Assembly: GCA_014058105.1 (NCBI GenBank)
Contig: JACGCM010001793.1
Location: 248,001-312,000 of the forward strand
Source of the DNA: Kingdonia uniflora
Lineage: Eukaryota; Streptophyta; Magnoliopsida; Ranunculales; Circaeasteraceae
Length of the DNA stretch: 64,000 nucleotides
Reading direction: 5' to 3'
Shown here: piece by piece, positions 21,900-32,922 of the stretch
Layout: the number at the start of each line of letters is the position of its first letter
How positions within the stretch are numbered: the stretch's first letter is position 1
The notes under the pieces: model-generated
Seen by the model: the letters and a program-made list of their open reading frames with translations, nothing else
The model's database searches: none
Told to the model about the DNA's origin: nothing
Program-made: the position numbers and the translations under genes

Positions 21900-24800
21900 A
21901 TGTCTTCTGCAACTACACCTCTATCCATGGCCACCTCCTTCACCACTAAACCCTCATACCCATTTCTCTCCCACCCTTCAAAACCCATTAACTCTTTTCA
22001 CCTCTCTTGCTCTTACTCGTCTTCTCCTCCACCATTTTCATGGATGTCCATTAAACCCAAGAATTCTATAACTCCTTTAGTTGCATCAACCTCTGATTGG
22101 GCTCAACAAGTTGAAACTGAAGCCCCTGTGTCTGAGTTGGAAGGTGAGGAGGAAGAAGAAACTGTAGAAGGCGAGTCCAGTGGAGCTGAAGAGACGTATG
22201 CTGAGCCCCCAGAGGAAGCTAAGCTCTTTGTTGGTAATTTGTCCTTTGAAATTGATAGTGAGAAACTAGCTCAGTTATTTGACCAAGCTGGAGTTGTCGA
22301 GGTCGCCGAGGTATAATTTTTGAAATTTTACGATATCCCCTTGTTTAATTTGGATGAATTGGTAGTTTTTAGAATGTGGGTTGATTTTAGTTTCGTTGGT
22401 TGATTTTTTAGGTGATTTATAATAGGGAAACTGATCAAAGTCGAGGGTTCGGGTTTGTGACGATGAGTACTGTTGCCGAAGCTGAGAAAGCTGTCGAAAT
22501 ATTCCATCGTTATGTAAGTATTTCTATTTCTGCTCGAGCTTTTTGTTATCTGGTTCACATAATACTATTCTTATTTTCCGTGAGATATATAATTTATATG
22601 TTAGGACATGTGGTACATATGTTTCGGATAGAGGTTATGATATACTAGAATACCTTGATCAGGGAAGCAAGTGGTAGATGGCTTCATTTAGTAGAGTTAG
22701 GAGGATTATTTGGTTTGATGGGTGAGATGAAGGGAAGAGAGAGTCCGCGAGAAGTGGAGAAAAATGAGAGCCGAAGTGTGAGGGATACAAGGGAAACCCA
22801 TATGTAAGTCAAGTAATATTCTCCTAATTTAGCGACAAAAGCTTCCTAGGGTCGATATGAAGATGTTTCCCATCTCTATCTCGAAATAATGCAATACGAA
22901 GTCTTGCATGGTTTGTGTTTTTCAAACCTATACTGAGCATAGACACCATATCTGATACACCACCTCAAAAATAATTTCCAACTTCCCTTCAGCAAGCTCA
23001 TGAGTAATATCATCTGCACCAATGTTGTAATAGAGAAACTAGCAAATTTCAAACCCTTAATCTGTTGATCAAAATATTTGGCTCTATATTGAGCACCCTT
23101 CAATATTTGAGGATCAAAAAGCATGACCCCTATCTTCGAACGAGGTTTGAGACCATTAAAAAAGCTGGAATATTTAACAGAGTCAACCTTATAAAACCAC
23201 TACGCGCATAAGCAAACATAAGCTCATCACAGTAATCATCAACATCTTTCATACCTTGGTGGTAATTCAAAGAGTTTTATGTTGCATCTTGCATGCTTCT
23301 ATGATTGTATAGAAGATATCTATGCCTTATTGCATAATTTAAGTCCTAGTTTTTTTGTATGGCGAAACAAATCAGTCAACAATCAATTGTTTTTGTTTAT
23401 ACCACCATGTTCAAGCCAGTTCTTGGATCTTGTAGCAATATTTGAGACTTGCGTATGTTCGGGTAATTCGTTGTCTGCAAACACATCATTAACATCTTTT
23501 CATCCAAATAATCATTTACATAGGCCGTACGATGAAACTCGTGAATCATCTCTACCATAAAAAACATTGTTCAAAATGTGGCAGAGGAGGTGGTGAGACA
23601 TAAGCAGCCTAACAGTGATTTTCAGTTATACACAAAGGCATATTCTCAGTTTTACGTTGGAAAAAAGGGATGACCTGCGTAGGGAGAGTATGATTTTGCG
23701 TGATAATGAGAATTATTGTCGAGATACATATGTTTTGCTGCTACAACTGCCACGTTGGAAACAAAGCTTTGAAATACGGTTATATCGAGCTTCAAGAAAC
23801 AAAAAATACCAATGTTTATTTGGATCAGGAAAGAGTGGTTGATGTTGTGTTCACATCAAAGGATGTACCTGAATATAAATAAGTGGGCAATATTGCGGTT
23901 CAGAAATTGAGTTAAAGTATTGGGGTAGACATAAAAGCAGTTGATTGCGGAAGAGTTATGTTGCGTCATCAAAAGTGGCAAGATTTACAATGTGCTATGC
24001 GATAAAGTATCTTTTATGCAATCACGGATATGTTCAACATGCCAACAACAAACTCTTTTGACTTCCCACCAAGGTATTAAACATTTGATGACTATTGTGA
24101 CAATTTTAACTCCACATATGCACGTATGGGTTACATGAGGATGAGTTAATCCGAGTTTCATGATGTGTGAATGGTCTCAAGTAACGTTTGAAAAAGAGTG
24201 TAATGGTGTTTAATCTTCAAAATCTGGCAGACGCTAAATATAAGTTTAAAATACCTAGATAAATTGGTTAAAAGGTTAAAATTTGTTTATCTGTCGTTCA
24301 TAGAGAAACGGTTGATGTGGATAAGCCTTATCCTGAGGATATGAAAGAGAATACAAAATTACTTTTAACAGAACTTCTCTCAAATGTTTGCTGTTTGGTC
24401 ATTGTGCAAGATATTTCCCGCCCGAGCATTGGTTATTGAGAGTAAAAGACATCAATGATGATAGTAGTAAGGTTGTTACCGCAAATTAGGTTAGGGTACT
24501 CCTATGTTGATGATCTAGAAATTCCTAGTAGGCCAGTTATACTAGTAGGGTAAGGCTAGGCTACTTCGAGGCCCCTTTGCTAACAAGTCGCTCTATTTGT
24601 CCCCTTCCCAGAAATGTATTAAATCTCAAAGGAAACTTGTTACCTGCACAAGCTGTAGTTAGATTGGCGGTCTTTTGCATTGTCCTGTGATTGATCCTTA
24701 TAGCTGTATGAGTTTGGTTTCTTCGGGTGGGGTACTAACCTTGGTTTGGCGACAGTTACACATGTTGAACCGTATGACTTTATTAAGATGAATGGATCGA

Positions 24801-27800
24801 CAAAGACTACAGTTACGACTGATGAATGACTTTCACGATTGAAGATTATTCAGGCAAGTTTGGTATGATGTGGTAGATATGGATGTGGGTGACATTCTAC
24901 TTGTCTTTGGCAGCTGGATCGGCATGTGATATTTGATGGGTGTCGGAATAATTTAAGTTTCAACTCACGTAAATGGACGATCAAGCTCTGACACGTTCTA
25001 CTACTACTATTCATGCAAGGATCAAGTTGGGGCTTTGTGCTCCAACTTTAACACTCGGGAGTATGATGCAAAAGCAACCAGGAAGACCCGGCGTGATTCA
25101 GACGATGAGACATTGCCCAGCTACCTTTGTTTTTTCCTTTTCTATTTGTGTATTTTAGTATTTTGACCATAAGATTGTTTGGGATGTTCTTTTCTTTCCT
25201 ATAATTCACTGAAAGAGTGAAAGTATTGCTGAAAAAGAGAAGAGTAAGATGAGATGGAGAGGGAGTCTGACAAAGGCGGAGAAAAATGAGAATCCAAGTG
25301 TGAAGGAAACACAATCAGACTTCAAGTAATATTCTCTAGGGAAAAAAACTTCTGAAGGTCGCTTGAATATATTGGTCAAAAAGTAAATATAGTAGTCCAT
25401 AATCATGATAGATCATGCTTCATCAATATTTTCACAATTTTTTCTTTCTTCATGAAATAACTTTATACGTTTTCTTAATGTGATGACCTAATGTCCACTC
25501 ACGATGTTCTTGAGGCAGTGATAAGTTAAGTTATAGGGATATATTGTCACCTAATAATATCTTTAACCTTGTGTCTTGACTTACTATATTGTCGGATACA
25601 TAAGGCTTATGTTCATATTTTCTGGTAGAAGTGTTTATGTGCTTACCCGACATTTTCAACGTCGAACCTTCTTTATTAACTTTGGTACTTTAGATTCCTT
25701 GATACGATTCAACTATGCACCAAGCCTAAACCTTTCTTGTCTCGAGCATTAATGGTAGGTCATCTTGGATGCTGTTTTATAGACTTAAATTAAAGCTATA
25801 TGAAATACACTATTTAATTGCGGTAATATATCTGGCTTGTGTCTGTGTTTTCTACACCAAGAAGTATTTGTGTTCAAACTGTTTACTTGGTGTTTTCTGA
25901 AATTGCTTCTTAATCACATTTTTATTTTATTTTTTTGACCTTGGAATTTATTTTATGCTTTTTTCTTCTTCCTATATCTAATTCGTAATGATGCAACAAA
26001 ACATTTTATATGGATTGTGCCATTCAAACCCACCACGACTGCACATACCACATTATTCTTGTAGGTGTACAAATTACATTCATACACGTCCAGTCAAAAG
26101 TAACTTTCTGTTTTCCTTTGGGAAGCACAGGAGTAATGCCGTCAACACTAATCTGTTTCGTAACAGAAGAACTATGAAACTTCACATGTAAGCTGTTAAT
26201 TCAAATATTTGGCTTCATATTGAGCATCCATCAATATTTTTGGATAAAAAAGCGTGACCCCCTTCTTCAGTTAAGGTTTGAGATTATTAACAAAGCAGGA
26301 AATTCCAACAAATTCAACCTTACAAAAACCACTACGTGGATAAGCAGAAGTAAACTCATCGTAATAATCACTAACGTACTCAATGTCTTGGTAAAAACTC
26401 AAAAGAGTTTGGAGTTTGGTGGTACATAAGATATTTATTTCGTATTGCATACTTTAGGGTTTTTGTGTGGCAAAATAAAATAAAAAATCTGCCAACAATC
26501 AGTTGCTTTTATGTATGGCCATCACACTCAAGCTCGGTTCTTGGATTTTTTTGTAGCATTATTTGAGATTTGCTTATCTTTGACACATCTTTGTCTACAA
26601 GACTGCAAACATGTAACATGTTCCCAATCAAAATAATAATTGACATAGATCGTACCATGAAACTTAGGAATAACTTTCATAAATCATTGATCAAGACGTG
26701 ACAGAGGAGGTAGTAGGAAATAGGCAGACCGAACGATGATTTTCATAATTTCACTGGGGTACATTATCAATATTACGTTGGCCCAAAGGGATAACCATCG
26801 TAGGAAGAGTGTGACTCTGTAATAATGAGAATCATCTTCAAGATGAATATGTTCCGCTACCACAACCGTCACGTTGGGAATAAAGCTTCGAAATAAATGT
26901 TATATCGAGTTTCATGATAGGAAAATCCCAATGATTATCTGGATCGGGAAGGATTAGTTGATAAATCATTTGTCGCAAAGGATGTACCTGAATATAACTG
27001 GCTAAATATTTCTTAGGTTCAGAAATTGAGTTATGGTATGGTGGTAGACACAGAAGCAGTTGACTGCAGGAGTTATGTTGCGTCGTTGAGATTGGAAAGG
27101 TTTAAAATGTTCTATGCAATATAGTATCATTTGTCCACTCACCGTACTGTGCAACATTTATCTCTTTTGAGTTCCCACCAAGGTATTAAGCTTTTGATGA
27201 CTACTACGCTGATTTCACTTCCACCTACACATGTAGGGGTTAAGTGATTTGCCGATTTGTGACTGGTCTCAGCCCATGCATGAGAAAAGTTTAATGGTTT
27301 TGAACCCCCAAATTTGGCAGACGCTAAGTGTTAGCAATACCTACAAGCATCTGCTGTACACATATTTTGCAAGTTCTATTGAGAAACTACTGGGAAAGAT
27401 GAAATAGTCCCGTGAGATCTCCATTTTGGAAGCTACCCAATCAGCTCCTTTGTTCCCCTCTCGAACTTTGTGAATGATCACCATGTTATCCATTCTAGAG
27501 ATACAGTGCTTTCTCTTGCTTCTCTTATTCTTGTCATACGGGGCCAATGATTGGGGCATATCTCTTGCATCACTTGAACTTCATTTGATGAGCTAAACAT
27601 GACACCCAGACTTCTAAAACCCAGCTTTTCAGCAACTGTAATACCCTCACAGATAGCAGCAATTTCTATATTACCAATCCCTCCAATTAAGTTGGTGTTT
27701 CTATTGAAGGCAGCAATTTGGATCCCAGTAGTTAGTTTGAAGATCCCCCCCAATATGACTTCCAATCTTCTGTGAGGCACCCATCTACATTGACAATTAC

Positions 27801-30092
27801 TAGTTGATGAACCTCCTGCCTCTATTCCACCCATTGCACAATAATTCTTGGTTGCTTAATGATGGGGTTTAGATCCCAATCTCTTAGGAACGCATTAGAA
27901 TTTTAATGCCTTCAAGATTTGAACTTTACCTTGCTGCATTTGTAATTAACTTTAATAACAATCTTCATGTAAATCTGCTCAATATTTTAAGCATATGTTA
28001 GTCTGCAAAAGGCTACAGCTGATGAATAATAACTAATTCTTAAAACGACCCACTATCTTATATTTTGAAAGGCCTATTCTATACTTCCTTAACTAGCTTT
28101 AATTTTTGGTAGGTTAAGTTTTAGAGTTTCTATTCTAAAAAATGAAATGGTTTTTGTATTTTCAATGGTATGCCTATTCGTAAAGGTAAGTTCATTCTTG
28201 GGGCTTATGCCAAGCACTTATTTGCTACATGAAACCACACGTCTATTTCTTTTTTGTGGATTCTTAAATAAAAACGACTTGGAAACCACAAGGAACAAAT
28301 ATACAAGGCTCCTGGAAATCAGCATTTGGAGATCAAAGAAAAGTAAAATCAAGAACACAAGAAACATGACCCCAAAGCATAAAGTAAAGGGGCAAACATC
28401 AAAGTTCAAGAAACCTAATATCAGAAACCTAATGTGTTATACTAGAGTGTTTCAGGTGCTCTAGAACCTTTTGTTTTTTGCAACTAGAAATTTCCCTACT
28501 CTTGTATATATGTTAGTTAACCAGCATCACTTGTGACATTAAGTTGCCGGTGCACCACCGATCAGCACTCCTAGTGGTCTCTCTATCATTCGAACCACCG
28601 TATTTTAACAAATACAAAAAAATACGTGGAACTTCAATTAAACACTTGTATCCAAAACTTTTGCCCCTCTTTTTGTGAAAATTATTATTTCAGTAAGATA
28701 ATTATGAATGGAACAGCAGCTGAAGTCGACGAACAACAGAGATAACCACTGCTAAATTCTAACTTGAGTGAGCGAGTTTCCGCTTTGAATCAAGCCCTGG
28801 AGAATGAAAATGTGTTCTTTTTAGTCTAGGGAGATTTGTCTAACAAGTACACCCACTTTATAGACTACATAAACTATGAAAGGTAACATAGTCATTCCTT
28901 ATTGATTGTTAGTAAGCGTATAGAAGTGGGTTTATGCTAGTCTCCTTTAGTCAATACTTAGTAGGGGTTATCCTAAAAGATATATTCATGAAAAGTTGCT
29001 GCTCTGTTATTCACTGCCCCATTTATGAATTTACATGTGCATTTCTCTTGCTGTTCTCAAATACATCGAAGTATGTGGTGTAAATCATGGTTGTAGTAGT
29101 TGTTGAAAATTTGTTTGATGTATGAATTTTCATCAGGTGCATTTTCTGATAAAAGTTTCCTGCCAAAAACTTCTTATTCGATTACATTTAGCAAATCTAT
29201 TCTTTTCTTCTTTGTCATAGGCATCTTTTGCGACCACGAACCATCTTATATGGAAATCATATATTCTTTAATAATTGTAAGCCTTGCAACTGTATAGGTA
29301 ACCATGGAATTTGTATGAGTGTGTATGTGATCATAATTTTTTTTTGTTGAAACAGGACTTGAATGGAAGGCTATTAACAGTAAACAAGGCTGCTCCAAGA
29401 GGGTCTCGGCCGGAGAGAGCCCCTCGAGTTTATGAGCCGTCATTCAAAATCTATGTTGGGAACTTGCCATGGCAAGTAGATGATGCTAGCCTGGAACAAA
29501 CGTTTAGTGAACATGGGAAGGTTGTGGAGGCCAGAGTCGTTTATGATCGAGAAAGTGGAAGATCGCGTGGTTTCGGATTTGTAACAATGTCTACGCAGGC
29601 TGAGCTGAATGATGCGATTGCTGCTCTTGACGGAACGGTAAAACTTATTATCCTTCTCTTCCTCATATTGACAGATCTGGATACACTTGAGCATAATTTA
29701 ATTCTTTAGGGAATTATGTAGTCCTGGTTTGACCCAAGCCCAATCCCCAATCTTCATGAAACCTTTATCTGGATCCATAAAGTAGAAATATGTTGGAATA
29801 TACAAATTTATAGGTTAACACAACGTGCAGATGCCTTTATGGATAAACTGGAATTCCCCTACATCAAAGGAATTCCCCCCTCTATTACCATCAAAGGCTT
29901 AAATACAAGACTTGCAAATATTAAGGAAAATTGCTGTTTTCTAGTTTGATTTGATGTTGCCAGGATTCTTCTAAATTATATTCTCAATATTACGACTGAA
30001 GCTAATTATTTGTTATTTGGTGGCAGAGTATGGATGGGAGGCCAATCAGAGTGAATGCTGCTGAGGATAGACCGAGGCGTAACTCCTTTTAA
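21900..30092 (+). CDS. CP31: Chloroplast 31-kDa-type ribonucleoprotein with two RRMs
   Basis: Four exons join in frame: 21900-22310, 22412-22513, 29356-29637 and 30027-30092, giving 286 residues; every junction is GT/AG and phase 0. Residues 1 to about 60 are Ser/Pro-rich and look like a chloroplast transit peptide. An acidic segment spans 79-106. RRM1 (about 108-185) has LFVGNL and [11 protein letters not shown]2 (about 202-278) has IYVGNL and RGFGFVTM. The order transit peptide, acidic region, two RRMs defines the cp28/cp31/cp33 family, whose members stabilise and help edit chloroplast mRNAs. The inter-RRM sequence [11 protein letters not shown] fits the cp31 branch. The length is slightly below that of known cp31 proteins. 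No stop or frameshift is visible. The ATG at 21900 is chosen because the earlier in-frame codons lie in MITE and leader sequence. Intron 2 is 6.8 kb. Confidence 0.93.
22730..24240. repeat. Intronic repeat block, copy A
   Basis: This block is similar in sequence and order to 25230-27330. Shared landmarks include GAGAAAAATGAGA, ATATTGAGCA, AACCACTACG and TTGGCAGACGCTAA or near forms. Minus-strand phrases ([36 protein letters not shown]) and plus-strand phrases ([37 protein letters not shown]) look like decayed coding sequence of one unidentified protein in both directions. I do not recognise the family. It may be an element carrying a gene fragment, or a processed relic. Confidence 0.6.
25230..27330. 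repeat. Intronic repeat block, copy B
   Basis: This is the second copy of the block at 22730-24240, with an extra unmatched stretch at about 25340-25990. It is more decayed, and its coding-like phrases ([16 protein letters not shown] on minus) are short. The copies are in direct orientation, so they could arise by duplication or by two insertions. Confidence 0.55.
27341..27834 (-). pseudogene. LINE-type RNase H domain remnant
   Basis: Two overlapping minus frames (27834-27478, then 27559-27341) together show the plant RNase H (RVT_3) pattern. An [14 protein letters not shown] segment is followed by [11 protein letters not shown], then [15 protein letters not shown], the conserved V-REGN-AD-A motif. 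A frameshift near 27500 separates the parts. This domain sits at the C terminus of plant LINE polyproteins and of related single genes. No RT is adjacent, so this is a fragment. Confidence 0.65.
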
Positions 30093-31159
30093 TTTTGAGG
30101 TCTTCATATCGTGAAAGCTCTTTTGAGATCTTTTGTTATCCAATATGGTAGATTCCTTTTGGTGGAATGCTTTATTTTTATATAAACCTAGTGAAACTGA
30201 GGTTTGAGTAGGAGTTAAAATTTTCATTCTTTTTATTTCCTCTTTTTTTGGTGTGTTTCTGTATCTCATTTCTGAGATTGCAATGATATACTGTTGTCGT
30301 CGTGTAACACGCATGTATCTATTTTGCAAAGCAATTGTAGATTGTCCAAGGATATTCTTGCCACCAAGAGACAACTTCGAAGCTTTTTTGGGTGTCATGT
30401 TGAAGAGAAGATGCTTACTAATATTTGTATATGGTATGGTAAATGGATTCCGATGTTTCCCGAATAGCAATTAAACGGACTGCATGTGCCTCACTCACCC
30501 CCTGTACTTTTTCGGTTTCTGAACTCATTGGTCACTCCACTTGACAAATGGAAATTTGATTTAATTCTCTTACTTGTTTGCCCTCATGGAGCCATTGCCA
30601 TTTTGGACATCCTCTCCAGTTCTTCCCAACCTTATAAAATTAGGTGGCTCCCAGAGCTTAATGGTTGTTTCACCGTTAAAGCATCTTATCAACCTTCAAC
30701 GGTCGGCATCACTTAGTCACCCGCAACACGCCATATTTCTGACCTTTTGTTGCCTTGGATATTGCCAATATCACTGCCTATCTCACGAACAGAGACCACG
30801 GCATTTCCTCGGAAGCTGAAGCCATTTTTCTGTGACACGGACATACTTTGTACAAAGTTTAGTATTGTTAGTTTTACTTATGTTTCACGGATGTGTAATA
30901 TACTAGCTTTGGGTGTGGTAGTTCATCTCATTGGATTAGAGATTGCCCTTGGAAAGAATCCAAATGTGAAGTACAAGGTTGTGTTGGGACAATGATGCTT
31001 CTTACTTCTAGGCAAGATTATACTTATGGGCAGAAGTATTTGAAATGTTTTACTTGTGGCAATTTCCAGTGGTTGAAGACTTGCTTTAGAAGATTTCAAG
31101 GAAGACAAGAATGTAAAGCCTAATGTGAAAGTTACTTTGGAGATAAATTCATAAGGAGT
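30093..31159. other. CP31 3' flank and LINE-like debris
   Basis: The first 150-350 bases after the TAA at 30090 should be the CP31 3' UTR; I cannot place a poly(A) site with confidence. The rest holds the LINE remnant at 30490-30720 and unassigned sequence up to the target duplication of the outer MULE. Confidence 0.5.
30490..30720 (+). pseudogene. LINE RT C-terminal (zf-RVT) remnant
   Basis: The plus frame contains IRWLPELNGCFTVKASYQ. This matches the W-x-x-x-x-x-G-x-F-T/S-V-K-x-A/S-Y pattern just after the RT in plant LINEs. Nothing else of the element is recognisable, so it is a short relic. Confidence 0.5.
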
Positions 31160-31168
31160 TTAAAATAA
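31160..31168. repeat. Left target-site duplication of outer MULE
   Basis: TTAAAATAA precedes the GGGAGAGG terminus. The identical 9 bases follow the other terminus at 44341-44349. Nine bp is the Mutator duplication length. Confidence 0.85.
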
Positions 31169-31310
31169 GGGAGAGGATTTAGAGACACTCACAAACCAGA
31201 CATTAAAGTCCCACTCAATAGGAACCCCACATCTTTAGAGATGAGTGGCTCCAAAATTTGATGATATCTTATATTGGGAAATGAGGTGGTAAAACTTATT
31301 CTAGGTGGCA
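31169..31310 (+). repeat. Left terminal inverted repeat of outer MULE
   Basis: It pairs with 44200-44340 in reverse complement, with blocks TTTAGAGACACT, ACCAGACA, GATGAGTGGCT and GAGGTGGTAAAACTTAT or near forms. A few small gaps interrupt the match. Confidence 0.85.
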
Positions 31311-31400
31311 GCCAGGTATCCTCAGGCCTGTCCTCGCTATCTTTCATCACCTCTTCACATCACGGGTCCACACACAAATCCTCTCTATTCTCTGTCACAA

Positions 31401-31585
31401 GGGAGAGGATTCGCCAACACTCCCTTTGTTGCTACACACCCGCTACACTCTCTCACAGCCACCCATCTCTCCAACTCAGCTGCCTACTCAACATCTCTCT
31501 CTCTCCCACTCAGCTCTTTATTTGGCGACTAGAAAAAAAAAACTCTCTTTCTCCACTCGACTCTTTCTCTCTCTCAATCGCTCTG
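31401..31585 (+). repeat. Left terminal inverted repeat of inner MULE
   Basis: It matches the reverse complement of 41110-41317 in order: GGGAGAGGATT, CGCTACAC, CAACATCTCT, CTCCCACTCAGCTCT, then CTCTCTCCACTC or near forms. Microsatellite-like CT content blurs its inner limit. Confidence 0.75.
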
Positions 31586-31939
31586 TACACCAAAATTTAA
31601 ATTTAAATTTTACTCTATCTCTCTCTCTCCCTTCGTTTCCTGCCACTCAATCTCCCACTCAATCACTCTCTGTCAGCCTCCAACTTTGATTTTTTGTGGC
31701 TCTGGTTAAGGTACGAAGCTTTCCCAGTGTCTCTCATTAATTTTCATTGCCATGTCAAAACTGTATTTCGTGAACCGAATGGAATTCTGCTACGGAGGTA
31801 ACATGGTTATTGATCTTGCTTGAATTACAGGTGGTCAGTGGACGACATCCGAACATCTACCAATATCTACTCCAAAAATCGAACAGGTTAATGGTGTATG
31901 TGGCATAATTTGTTCCCTCTACTCCAAAAAATCTGGATT

Positions 31940-32195
31940 CGACATTTTTTTTGCCGAATCCAGATTTCATGTAAATTAATTGTCGAATCAAGATTTTATC
32001 GACAATTAATTATCGAATCAATATTCAATCGACAATTATTTGTCGAATGTCTTATATTTTAGACAATTAATTGTCGAATCCAGATGTACTCGACAAATAA
32101 TTGTCGAATTAATGTGAAGTCGACAATTATTTGTCGAGTACATCTAGATTCGACAATTAATTGTCGATGAAATATTGATTTGACCAATTTTTAGT
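31940..32195. repeat. 30-bp-pitch palindrome array 1
   Basis: About nine palindromes of TCGACAATTAATTGTCGA type are centred near 31947, 31977, 32007, 32037, 32068, 32098, 32128, 32158 and 32188. The spacers between them are 12 bases and differ. It lies between the left TIR and the transposase gene, in its 5' untranslated or intron sequence. Bases 32062-32165 fold into a hairpin with 46-bp arms. Confidence 0.85.
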
Positions 32196-32499
32196 CGGCA
32201 ATAGTATTTTCTGGTTGTACGTATAAATGCCCGTTGTGGTGGCTTGCAGTGTTTCCTTCCTTCTGCATTTGTGGTTGCTTGTCTGAGTTTTTATTTCGTT
32301 TTGTTCGTCTGGCTGTATGGATGTCTTTGATTAATTGTATCGAATAATTTCTCTTATATGACAGGATAATAAGATGGAAGATTAATGTGAACCAGATTGG
32401 TCAAAGGTAATTGGAGATGAATCACCACCAAGGGCTGCCAATGAACGTACGACGGGTGTGGGTTCCGGAACACCTGATTGCGCCGCTGATTCCTTGTTT

Positions 32500-32922
32500 G
32501 TGGAGATGCCATACGAAGGGCAAACTTTTGATACAGTGGATGAGACAAGTTCTTTCTATAAAAAATATGGAAAGACGAAAGGGTTTTCCACAAAGAAATG
32601 CAACTCCAAAAAATGACCAAGATCGAAGGAGATAGCACGAGCAACATTTTGTTGTTTGAGAAACGGTTTGTCGTAGAAAAACCAAACTTCAGGTACAAGT
32701 GAACAAGATGGGAAGAAGTGTTCTTCTTACCAATGCAGGTGTAAAAAGACTTTGAACATCAATTGGAGAGAAAATCTTAGGAAATATATTGTTACGAGTT
32801 TCTCAGATGTTCATAACCACAACCTTGTCTCCCCACGAAACCACCATCGTATGAAGATTAATCGTTTTTTCCCTGAAGCTGCAAAAAACCTAACATAGAC
32901 TTTTGAGCTTCATAATATCTCA
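32500..32922 (+). pseudogene. FAR1-type DNA-binding N terminus of the MULE transposase (broken)
   Basis: From about 32500 the plus strand reads PYEGQTFDTVDETSSFYKKY followed by GFSTKK, the opening of the FAR1 DNA-binding domain (zinc finger of WRKY-GCM1 type). A TGA near 32617 and a frame change near 32700 interrupt it. The second half, with YQCRCKK, YIVTSFSDVHNHNLVSP and its HNH, resumes and meets a TAG near 32896. In FAR1/FHY3 and MURA transposases this domain binds DNA, here probably the TIR. As it stands it cannot be translated together with the core that follows. Confidence 0.7.

Larger units (their letters stand above)
22514..29355 (+). other. Oversized intron 2 of CP31 (6.8 kb)
   Basis: The donor TAT|GTAAGT at 22514 and the acceptor AACAG at 29355 bound it. 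It splits RRM1 just after AVEIFHRY. It contains two related direct-repeat blocks (22730-24240 and 25230-27330), a LINE-type RNase H relic (27341-27834, minus), and stretches at 24241-25229 and 27835-29355 in which I see nothing recognisable. Confidence 0.88.
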
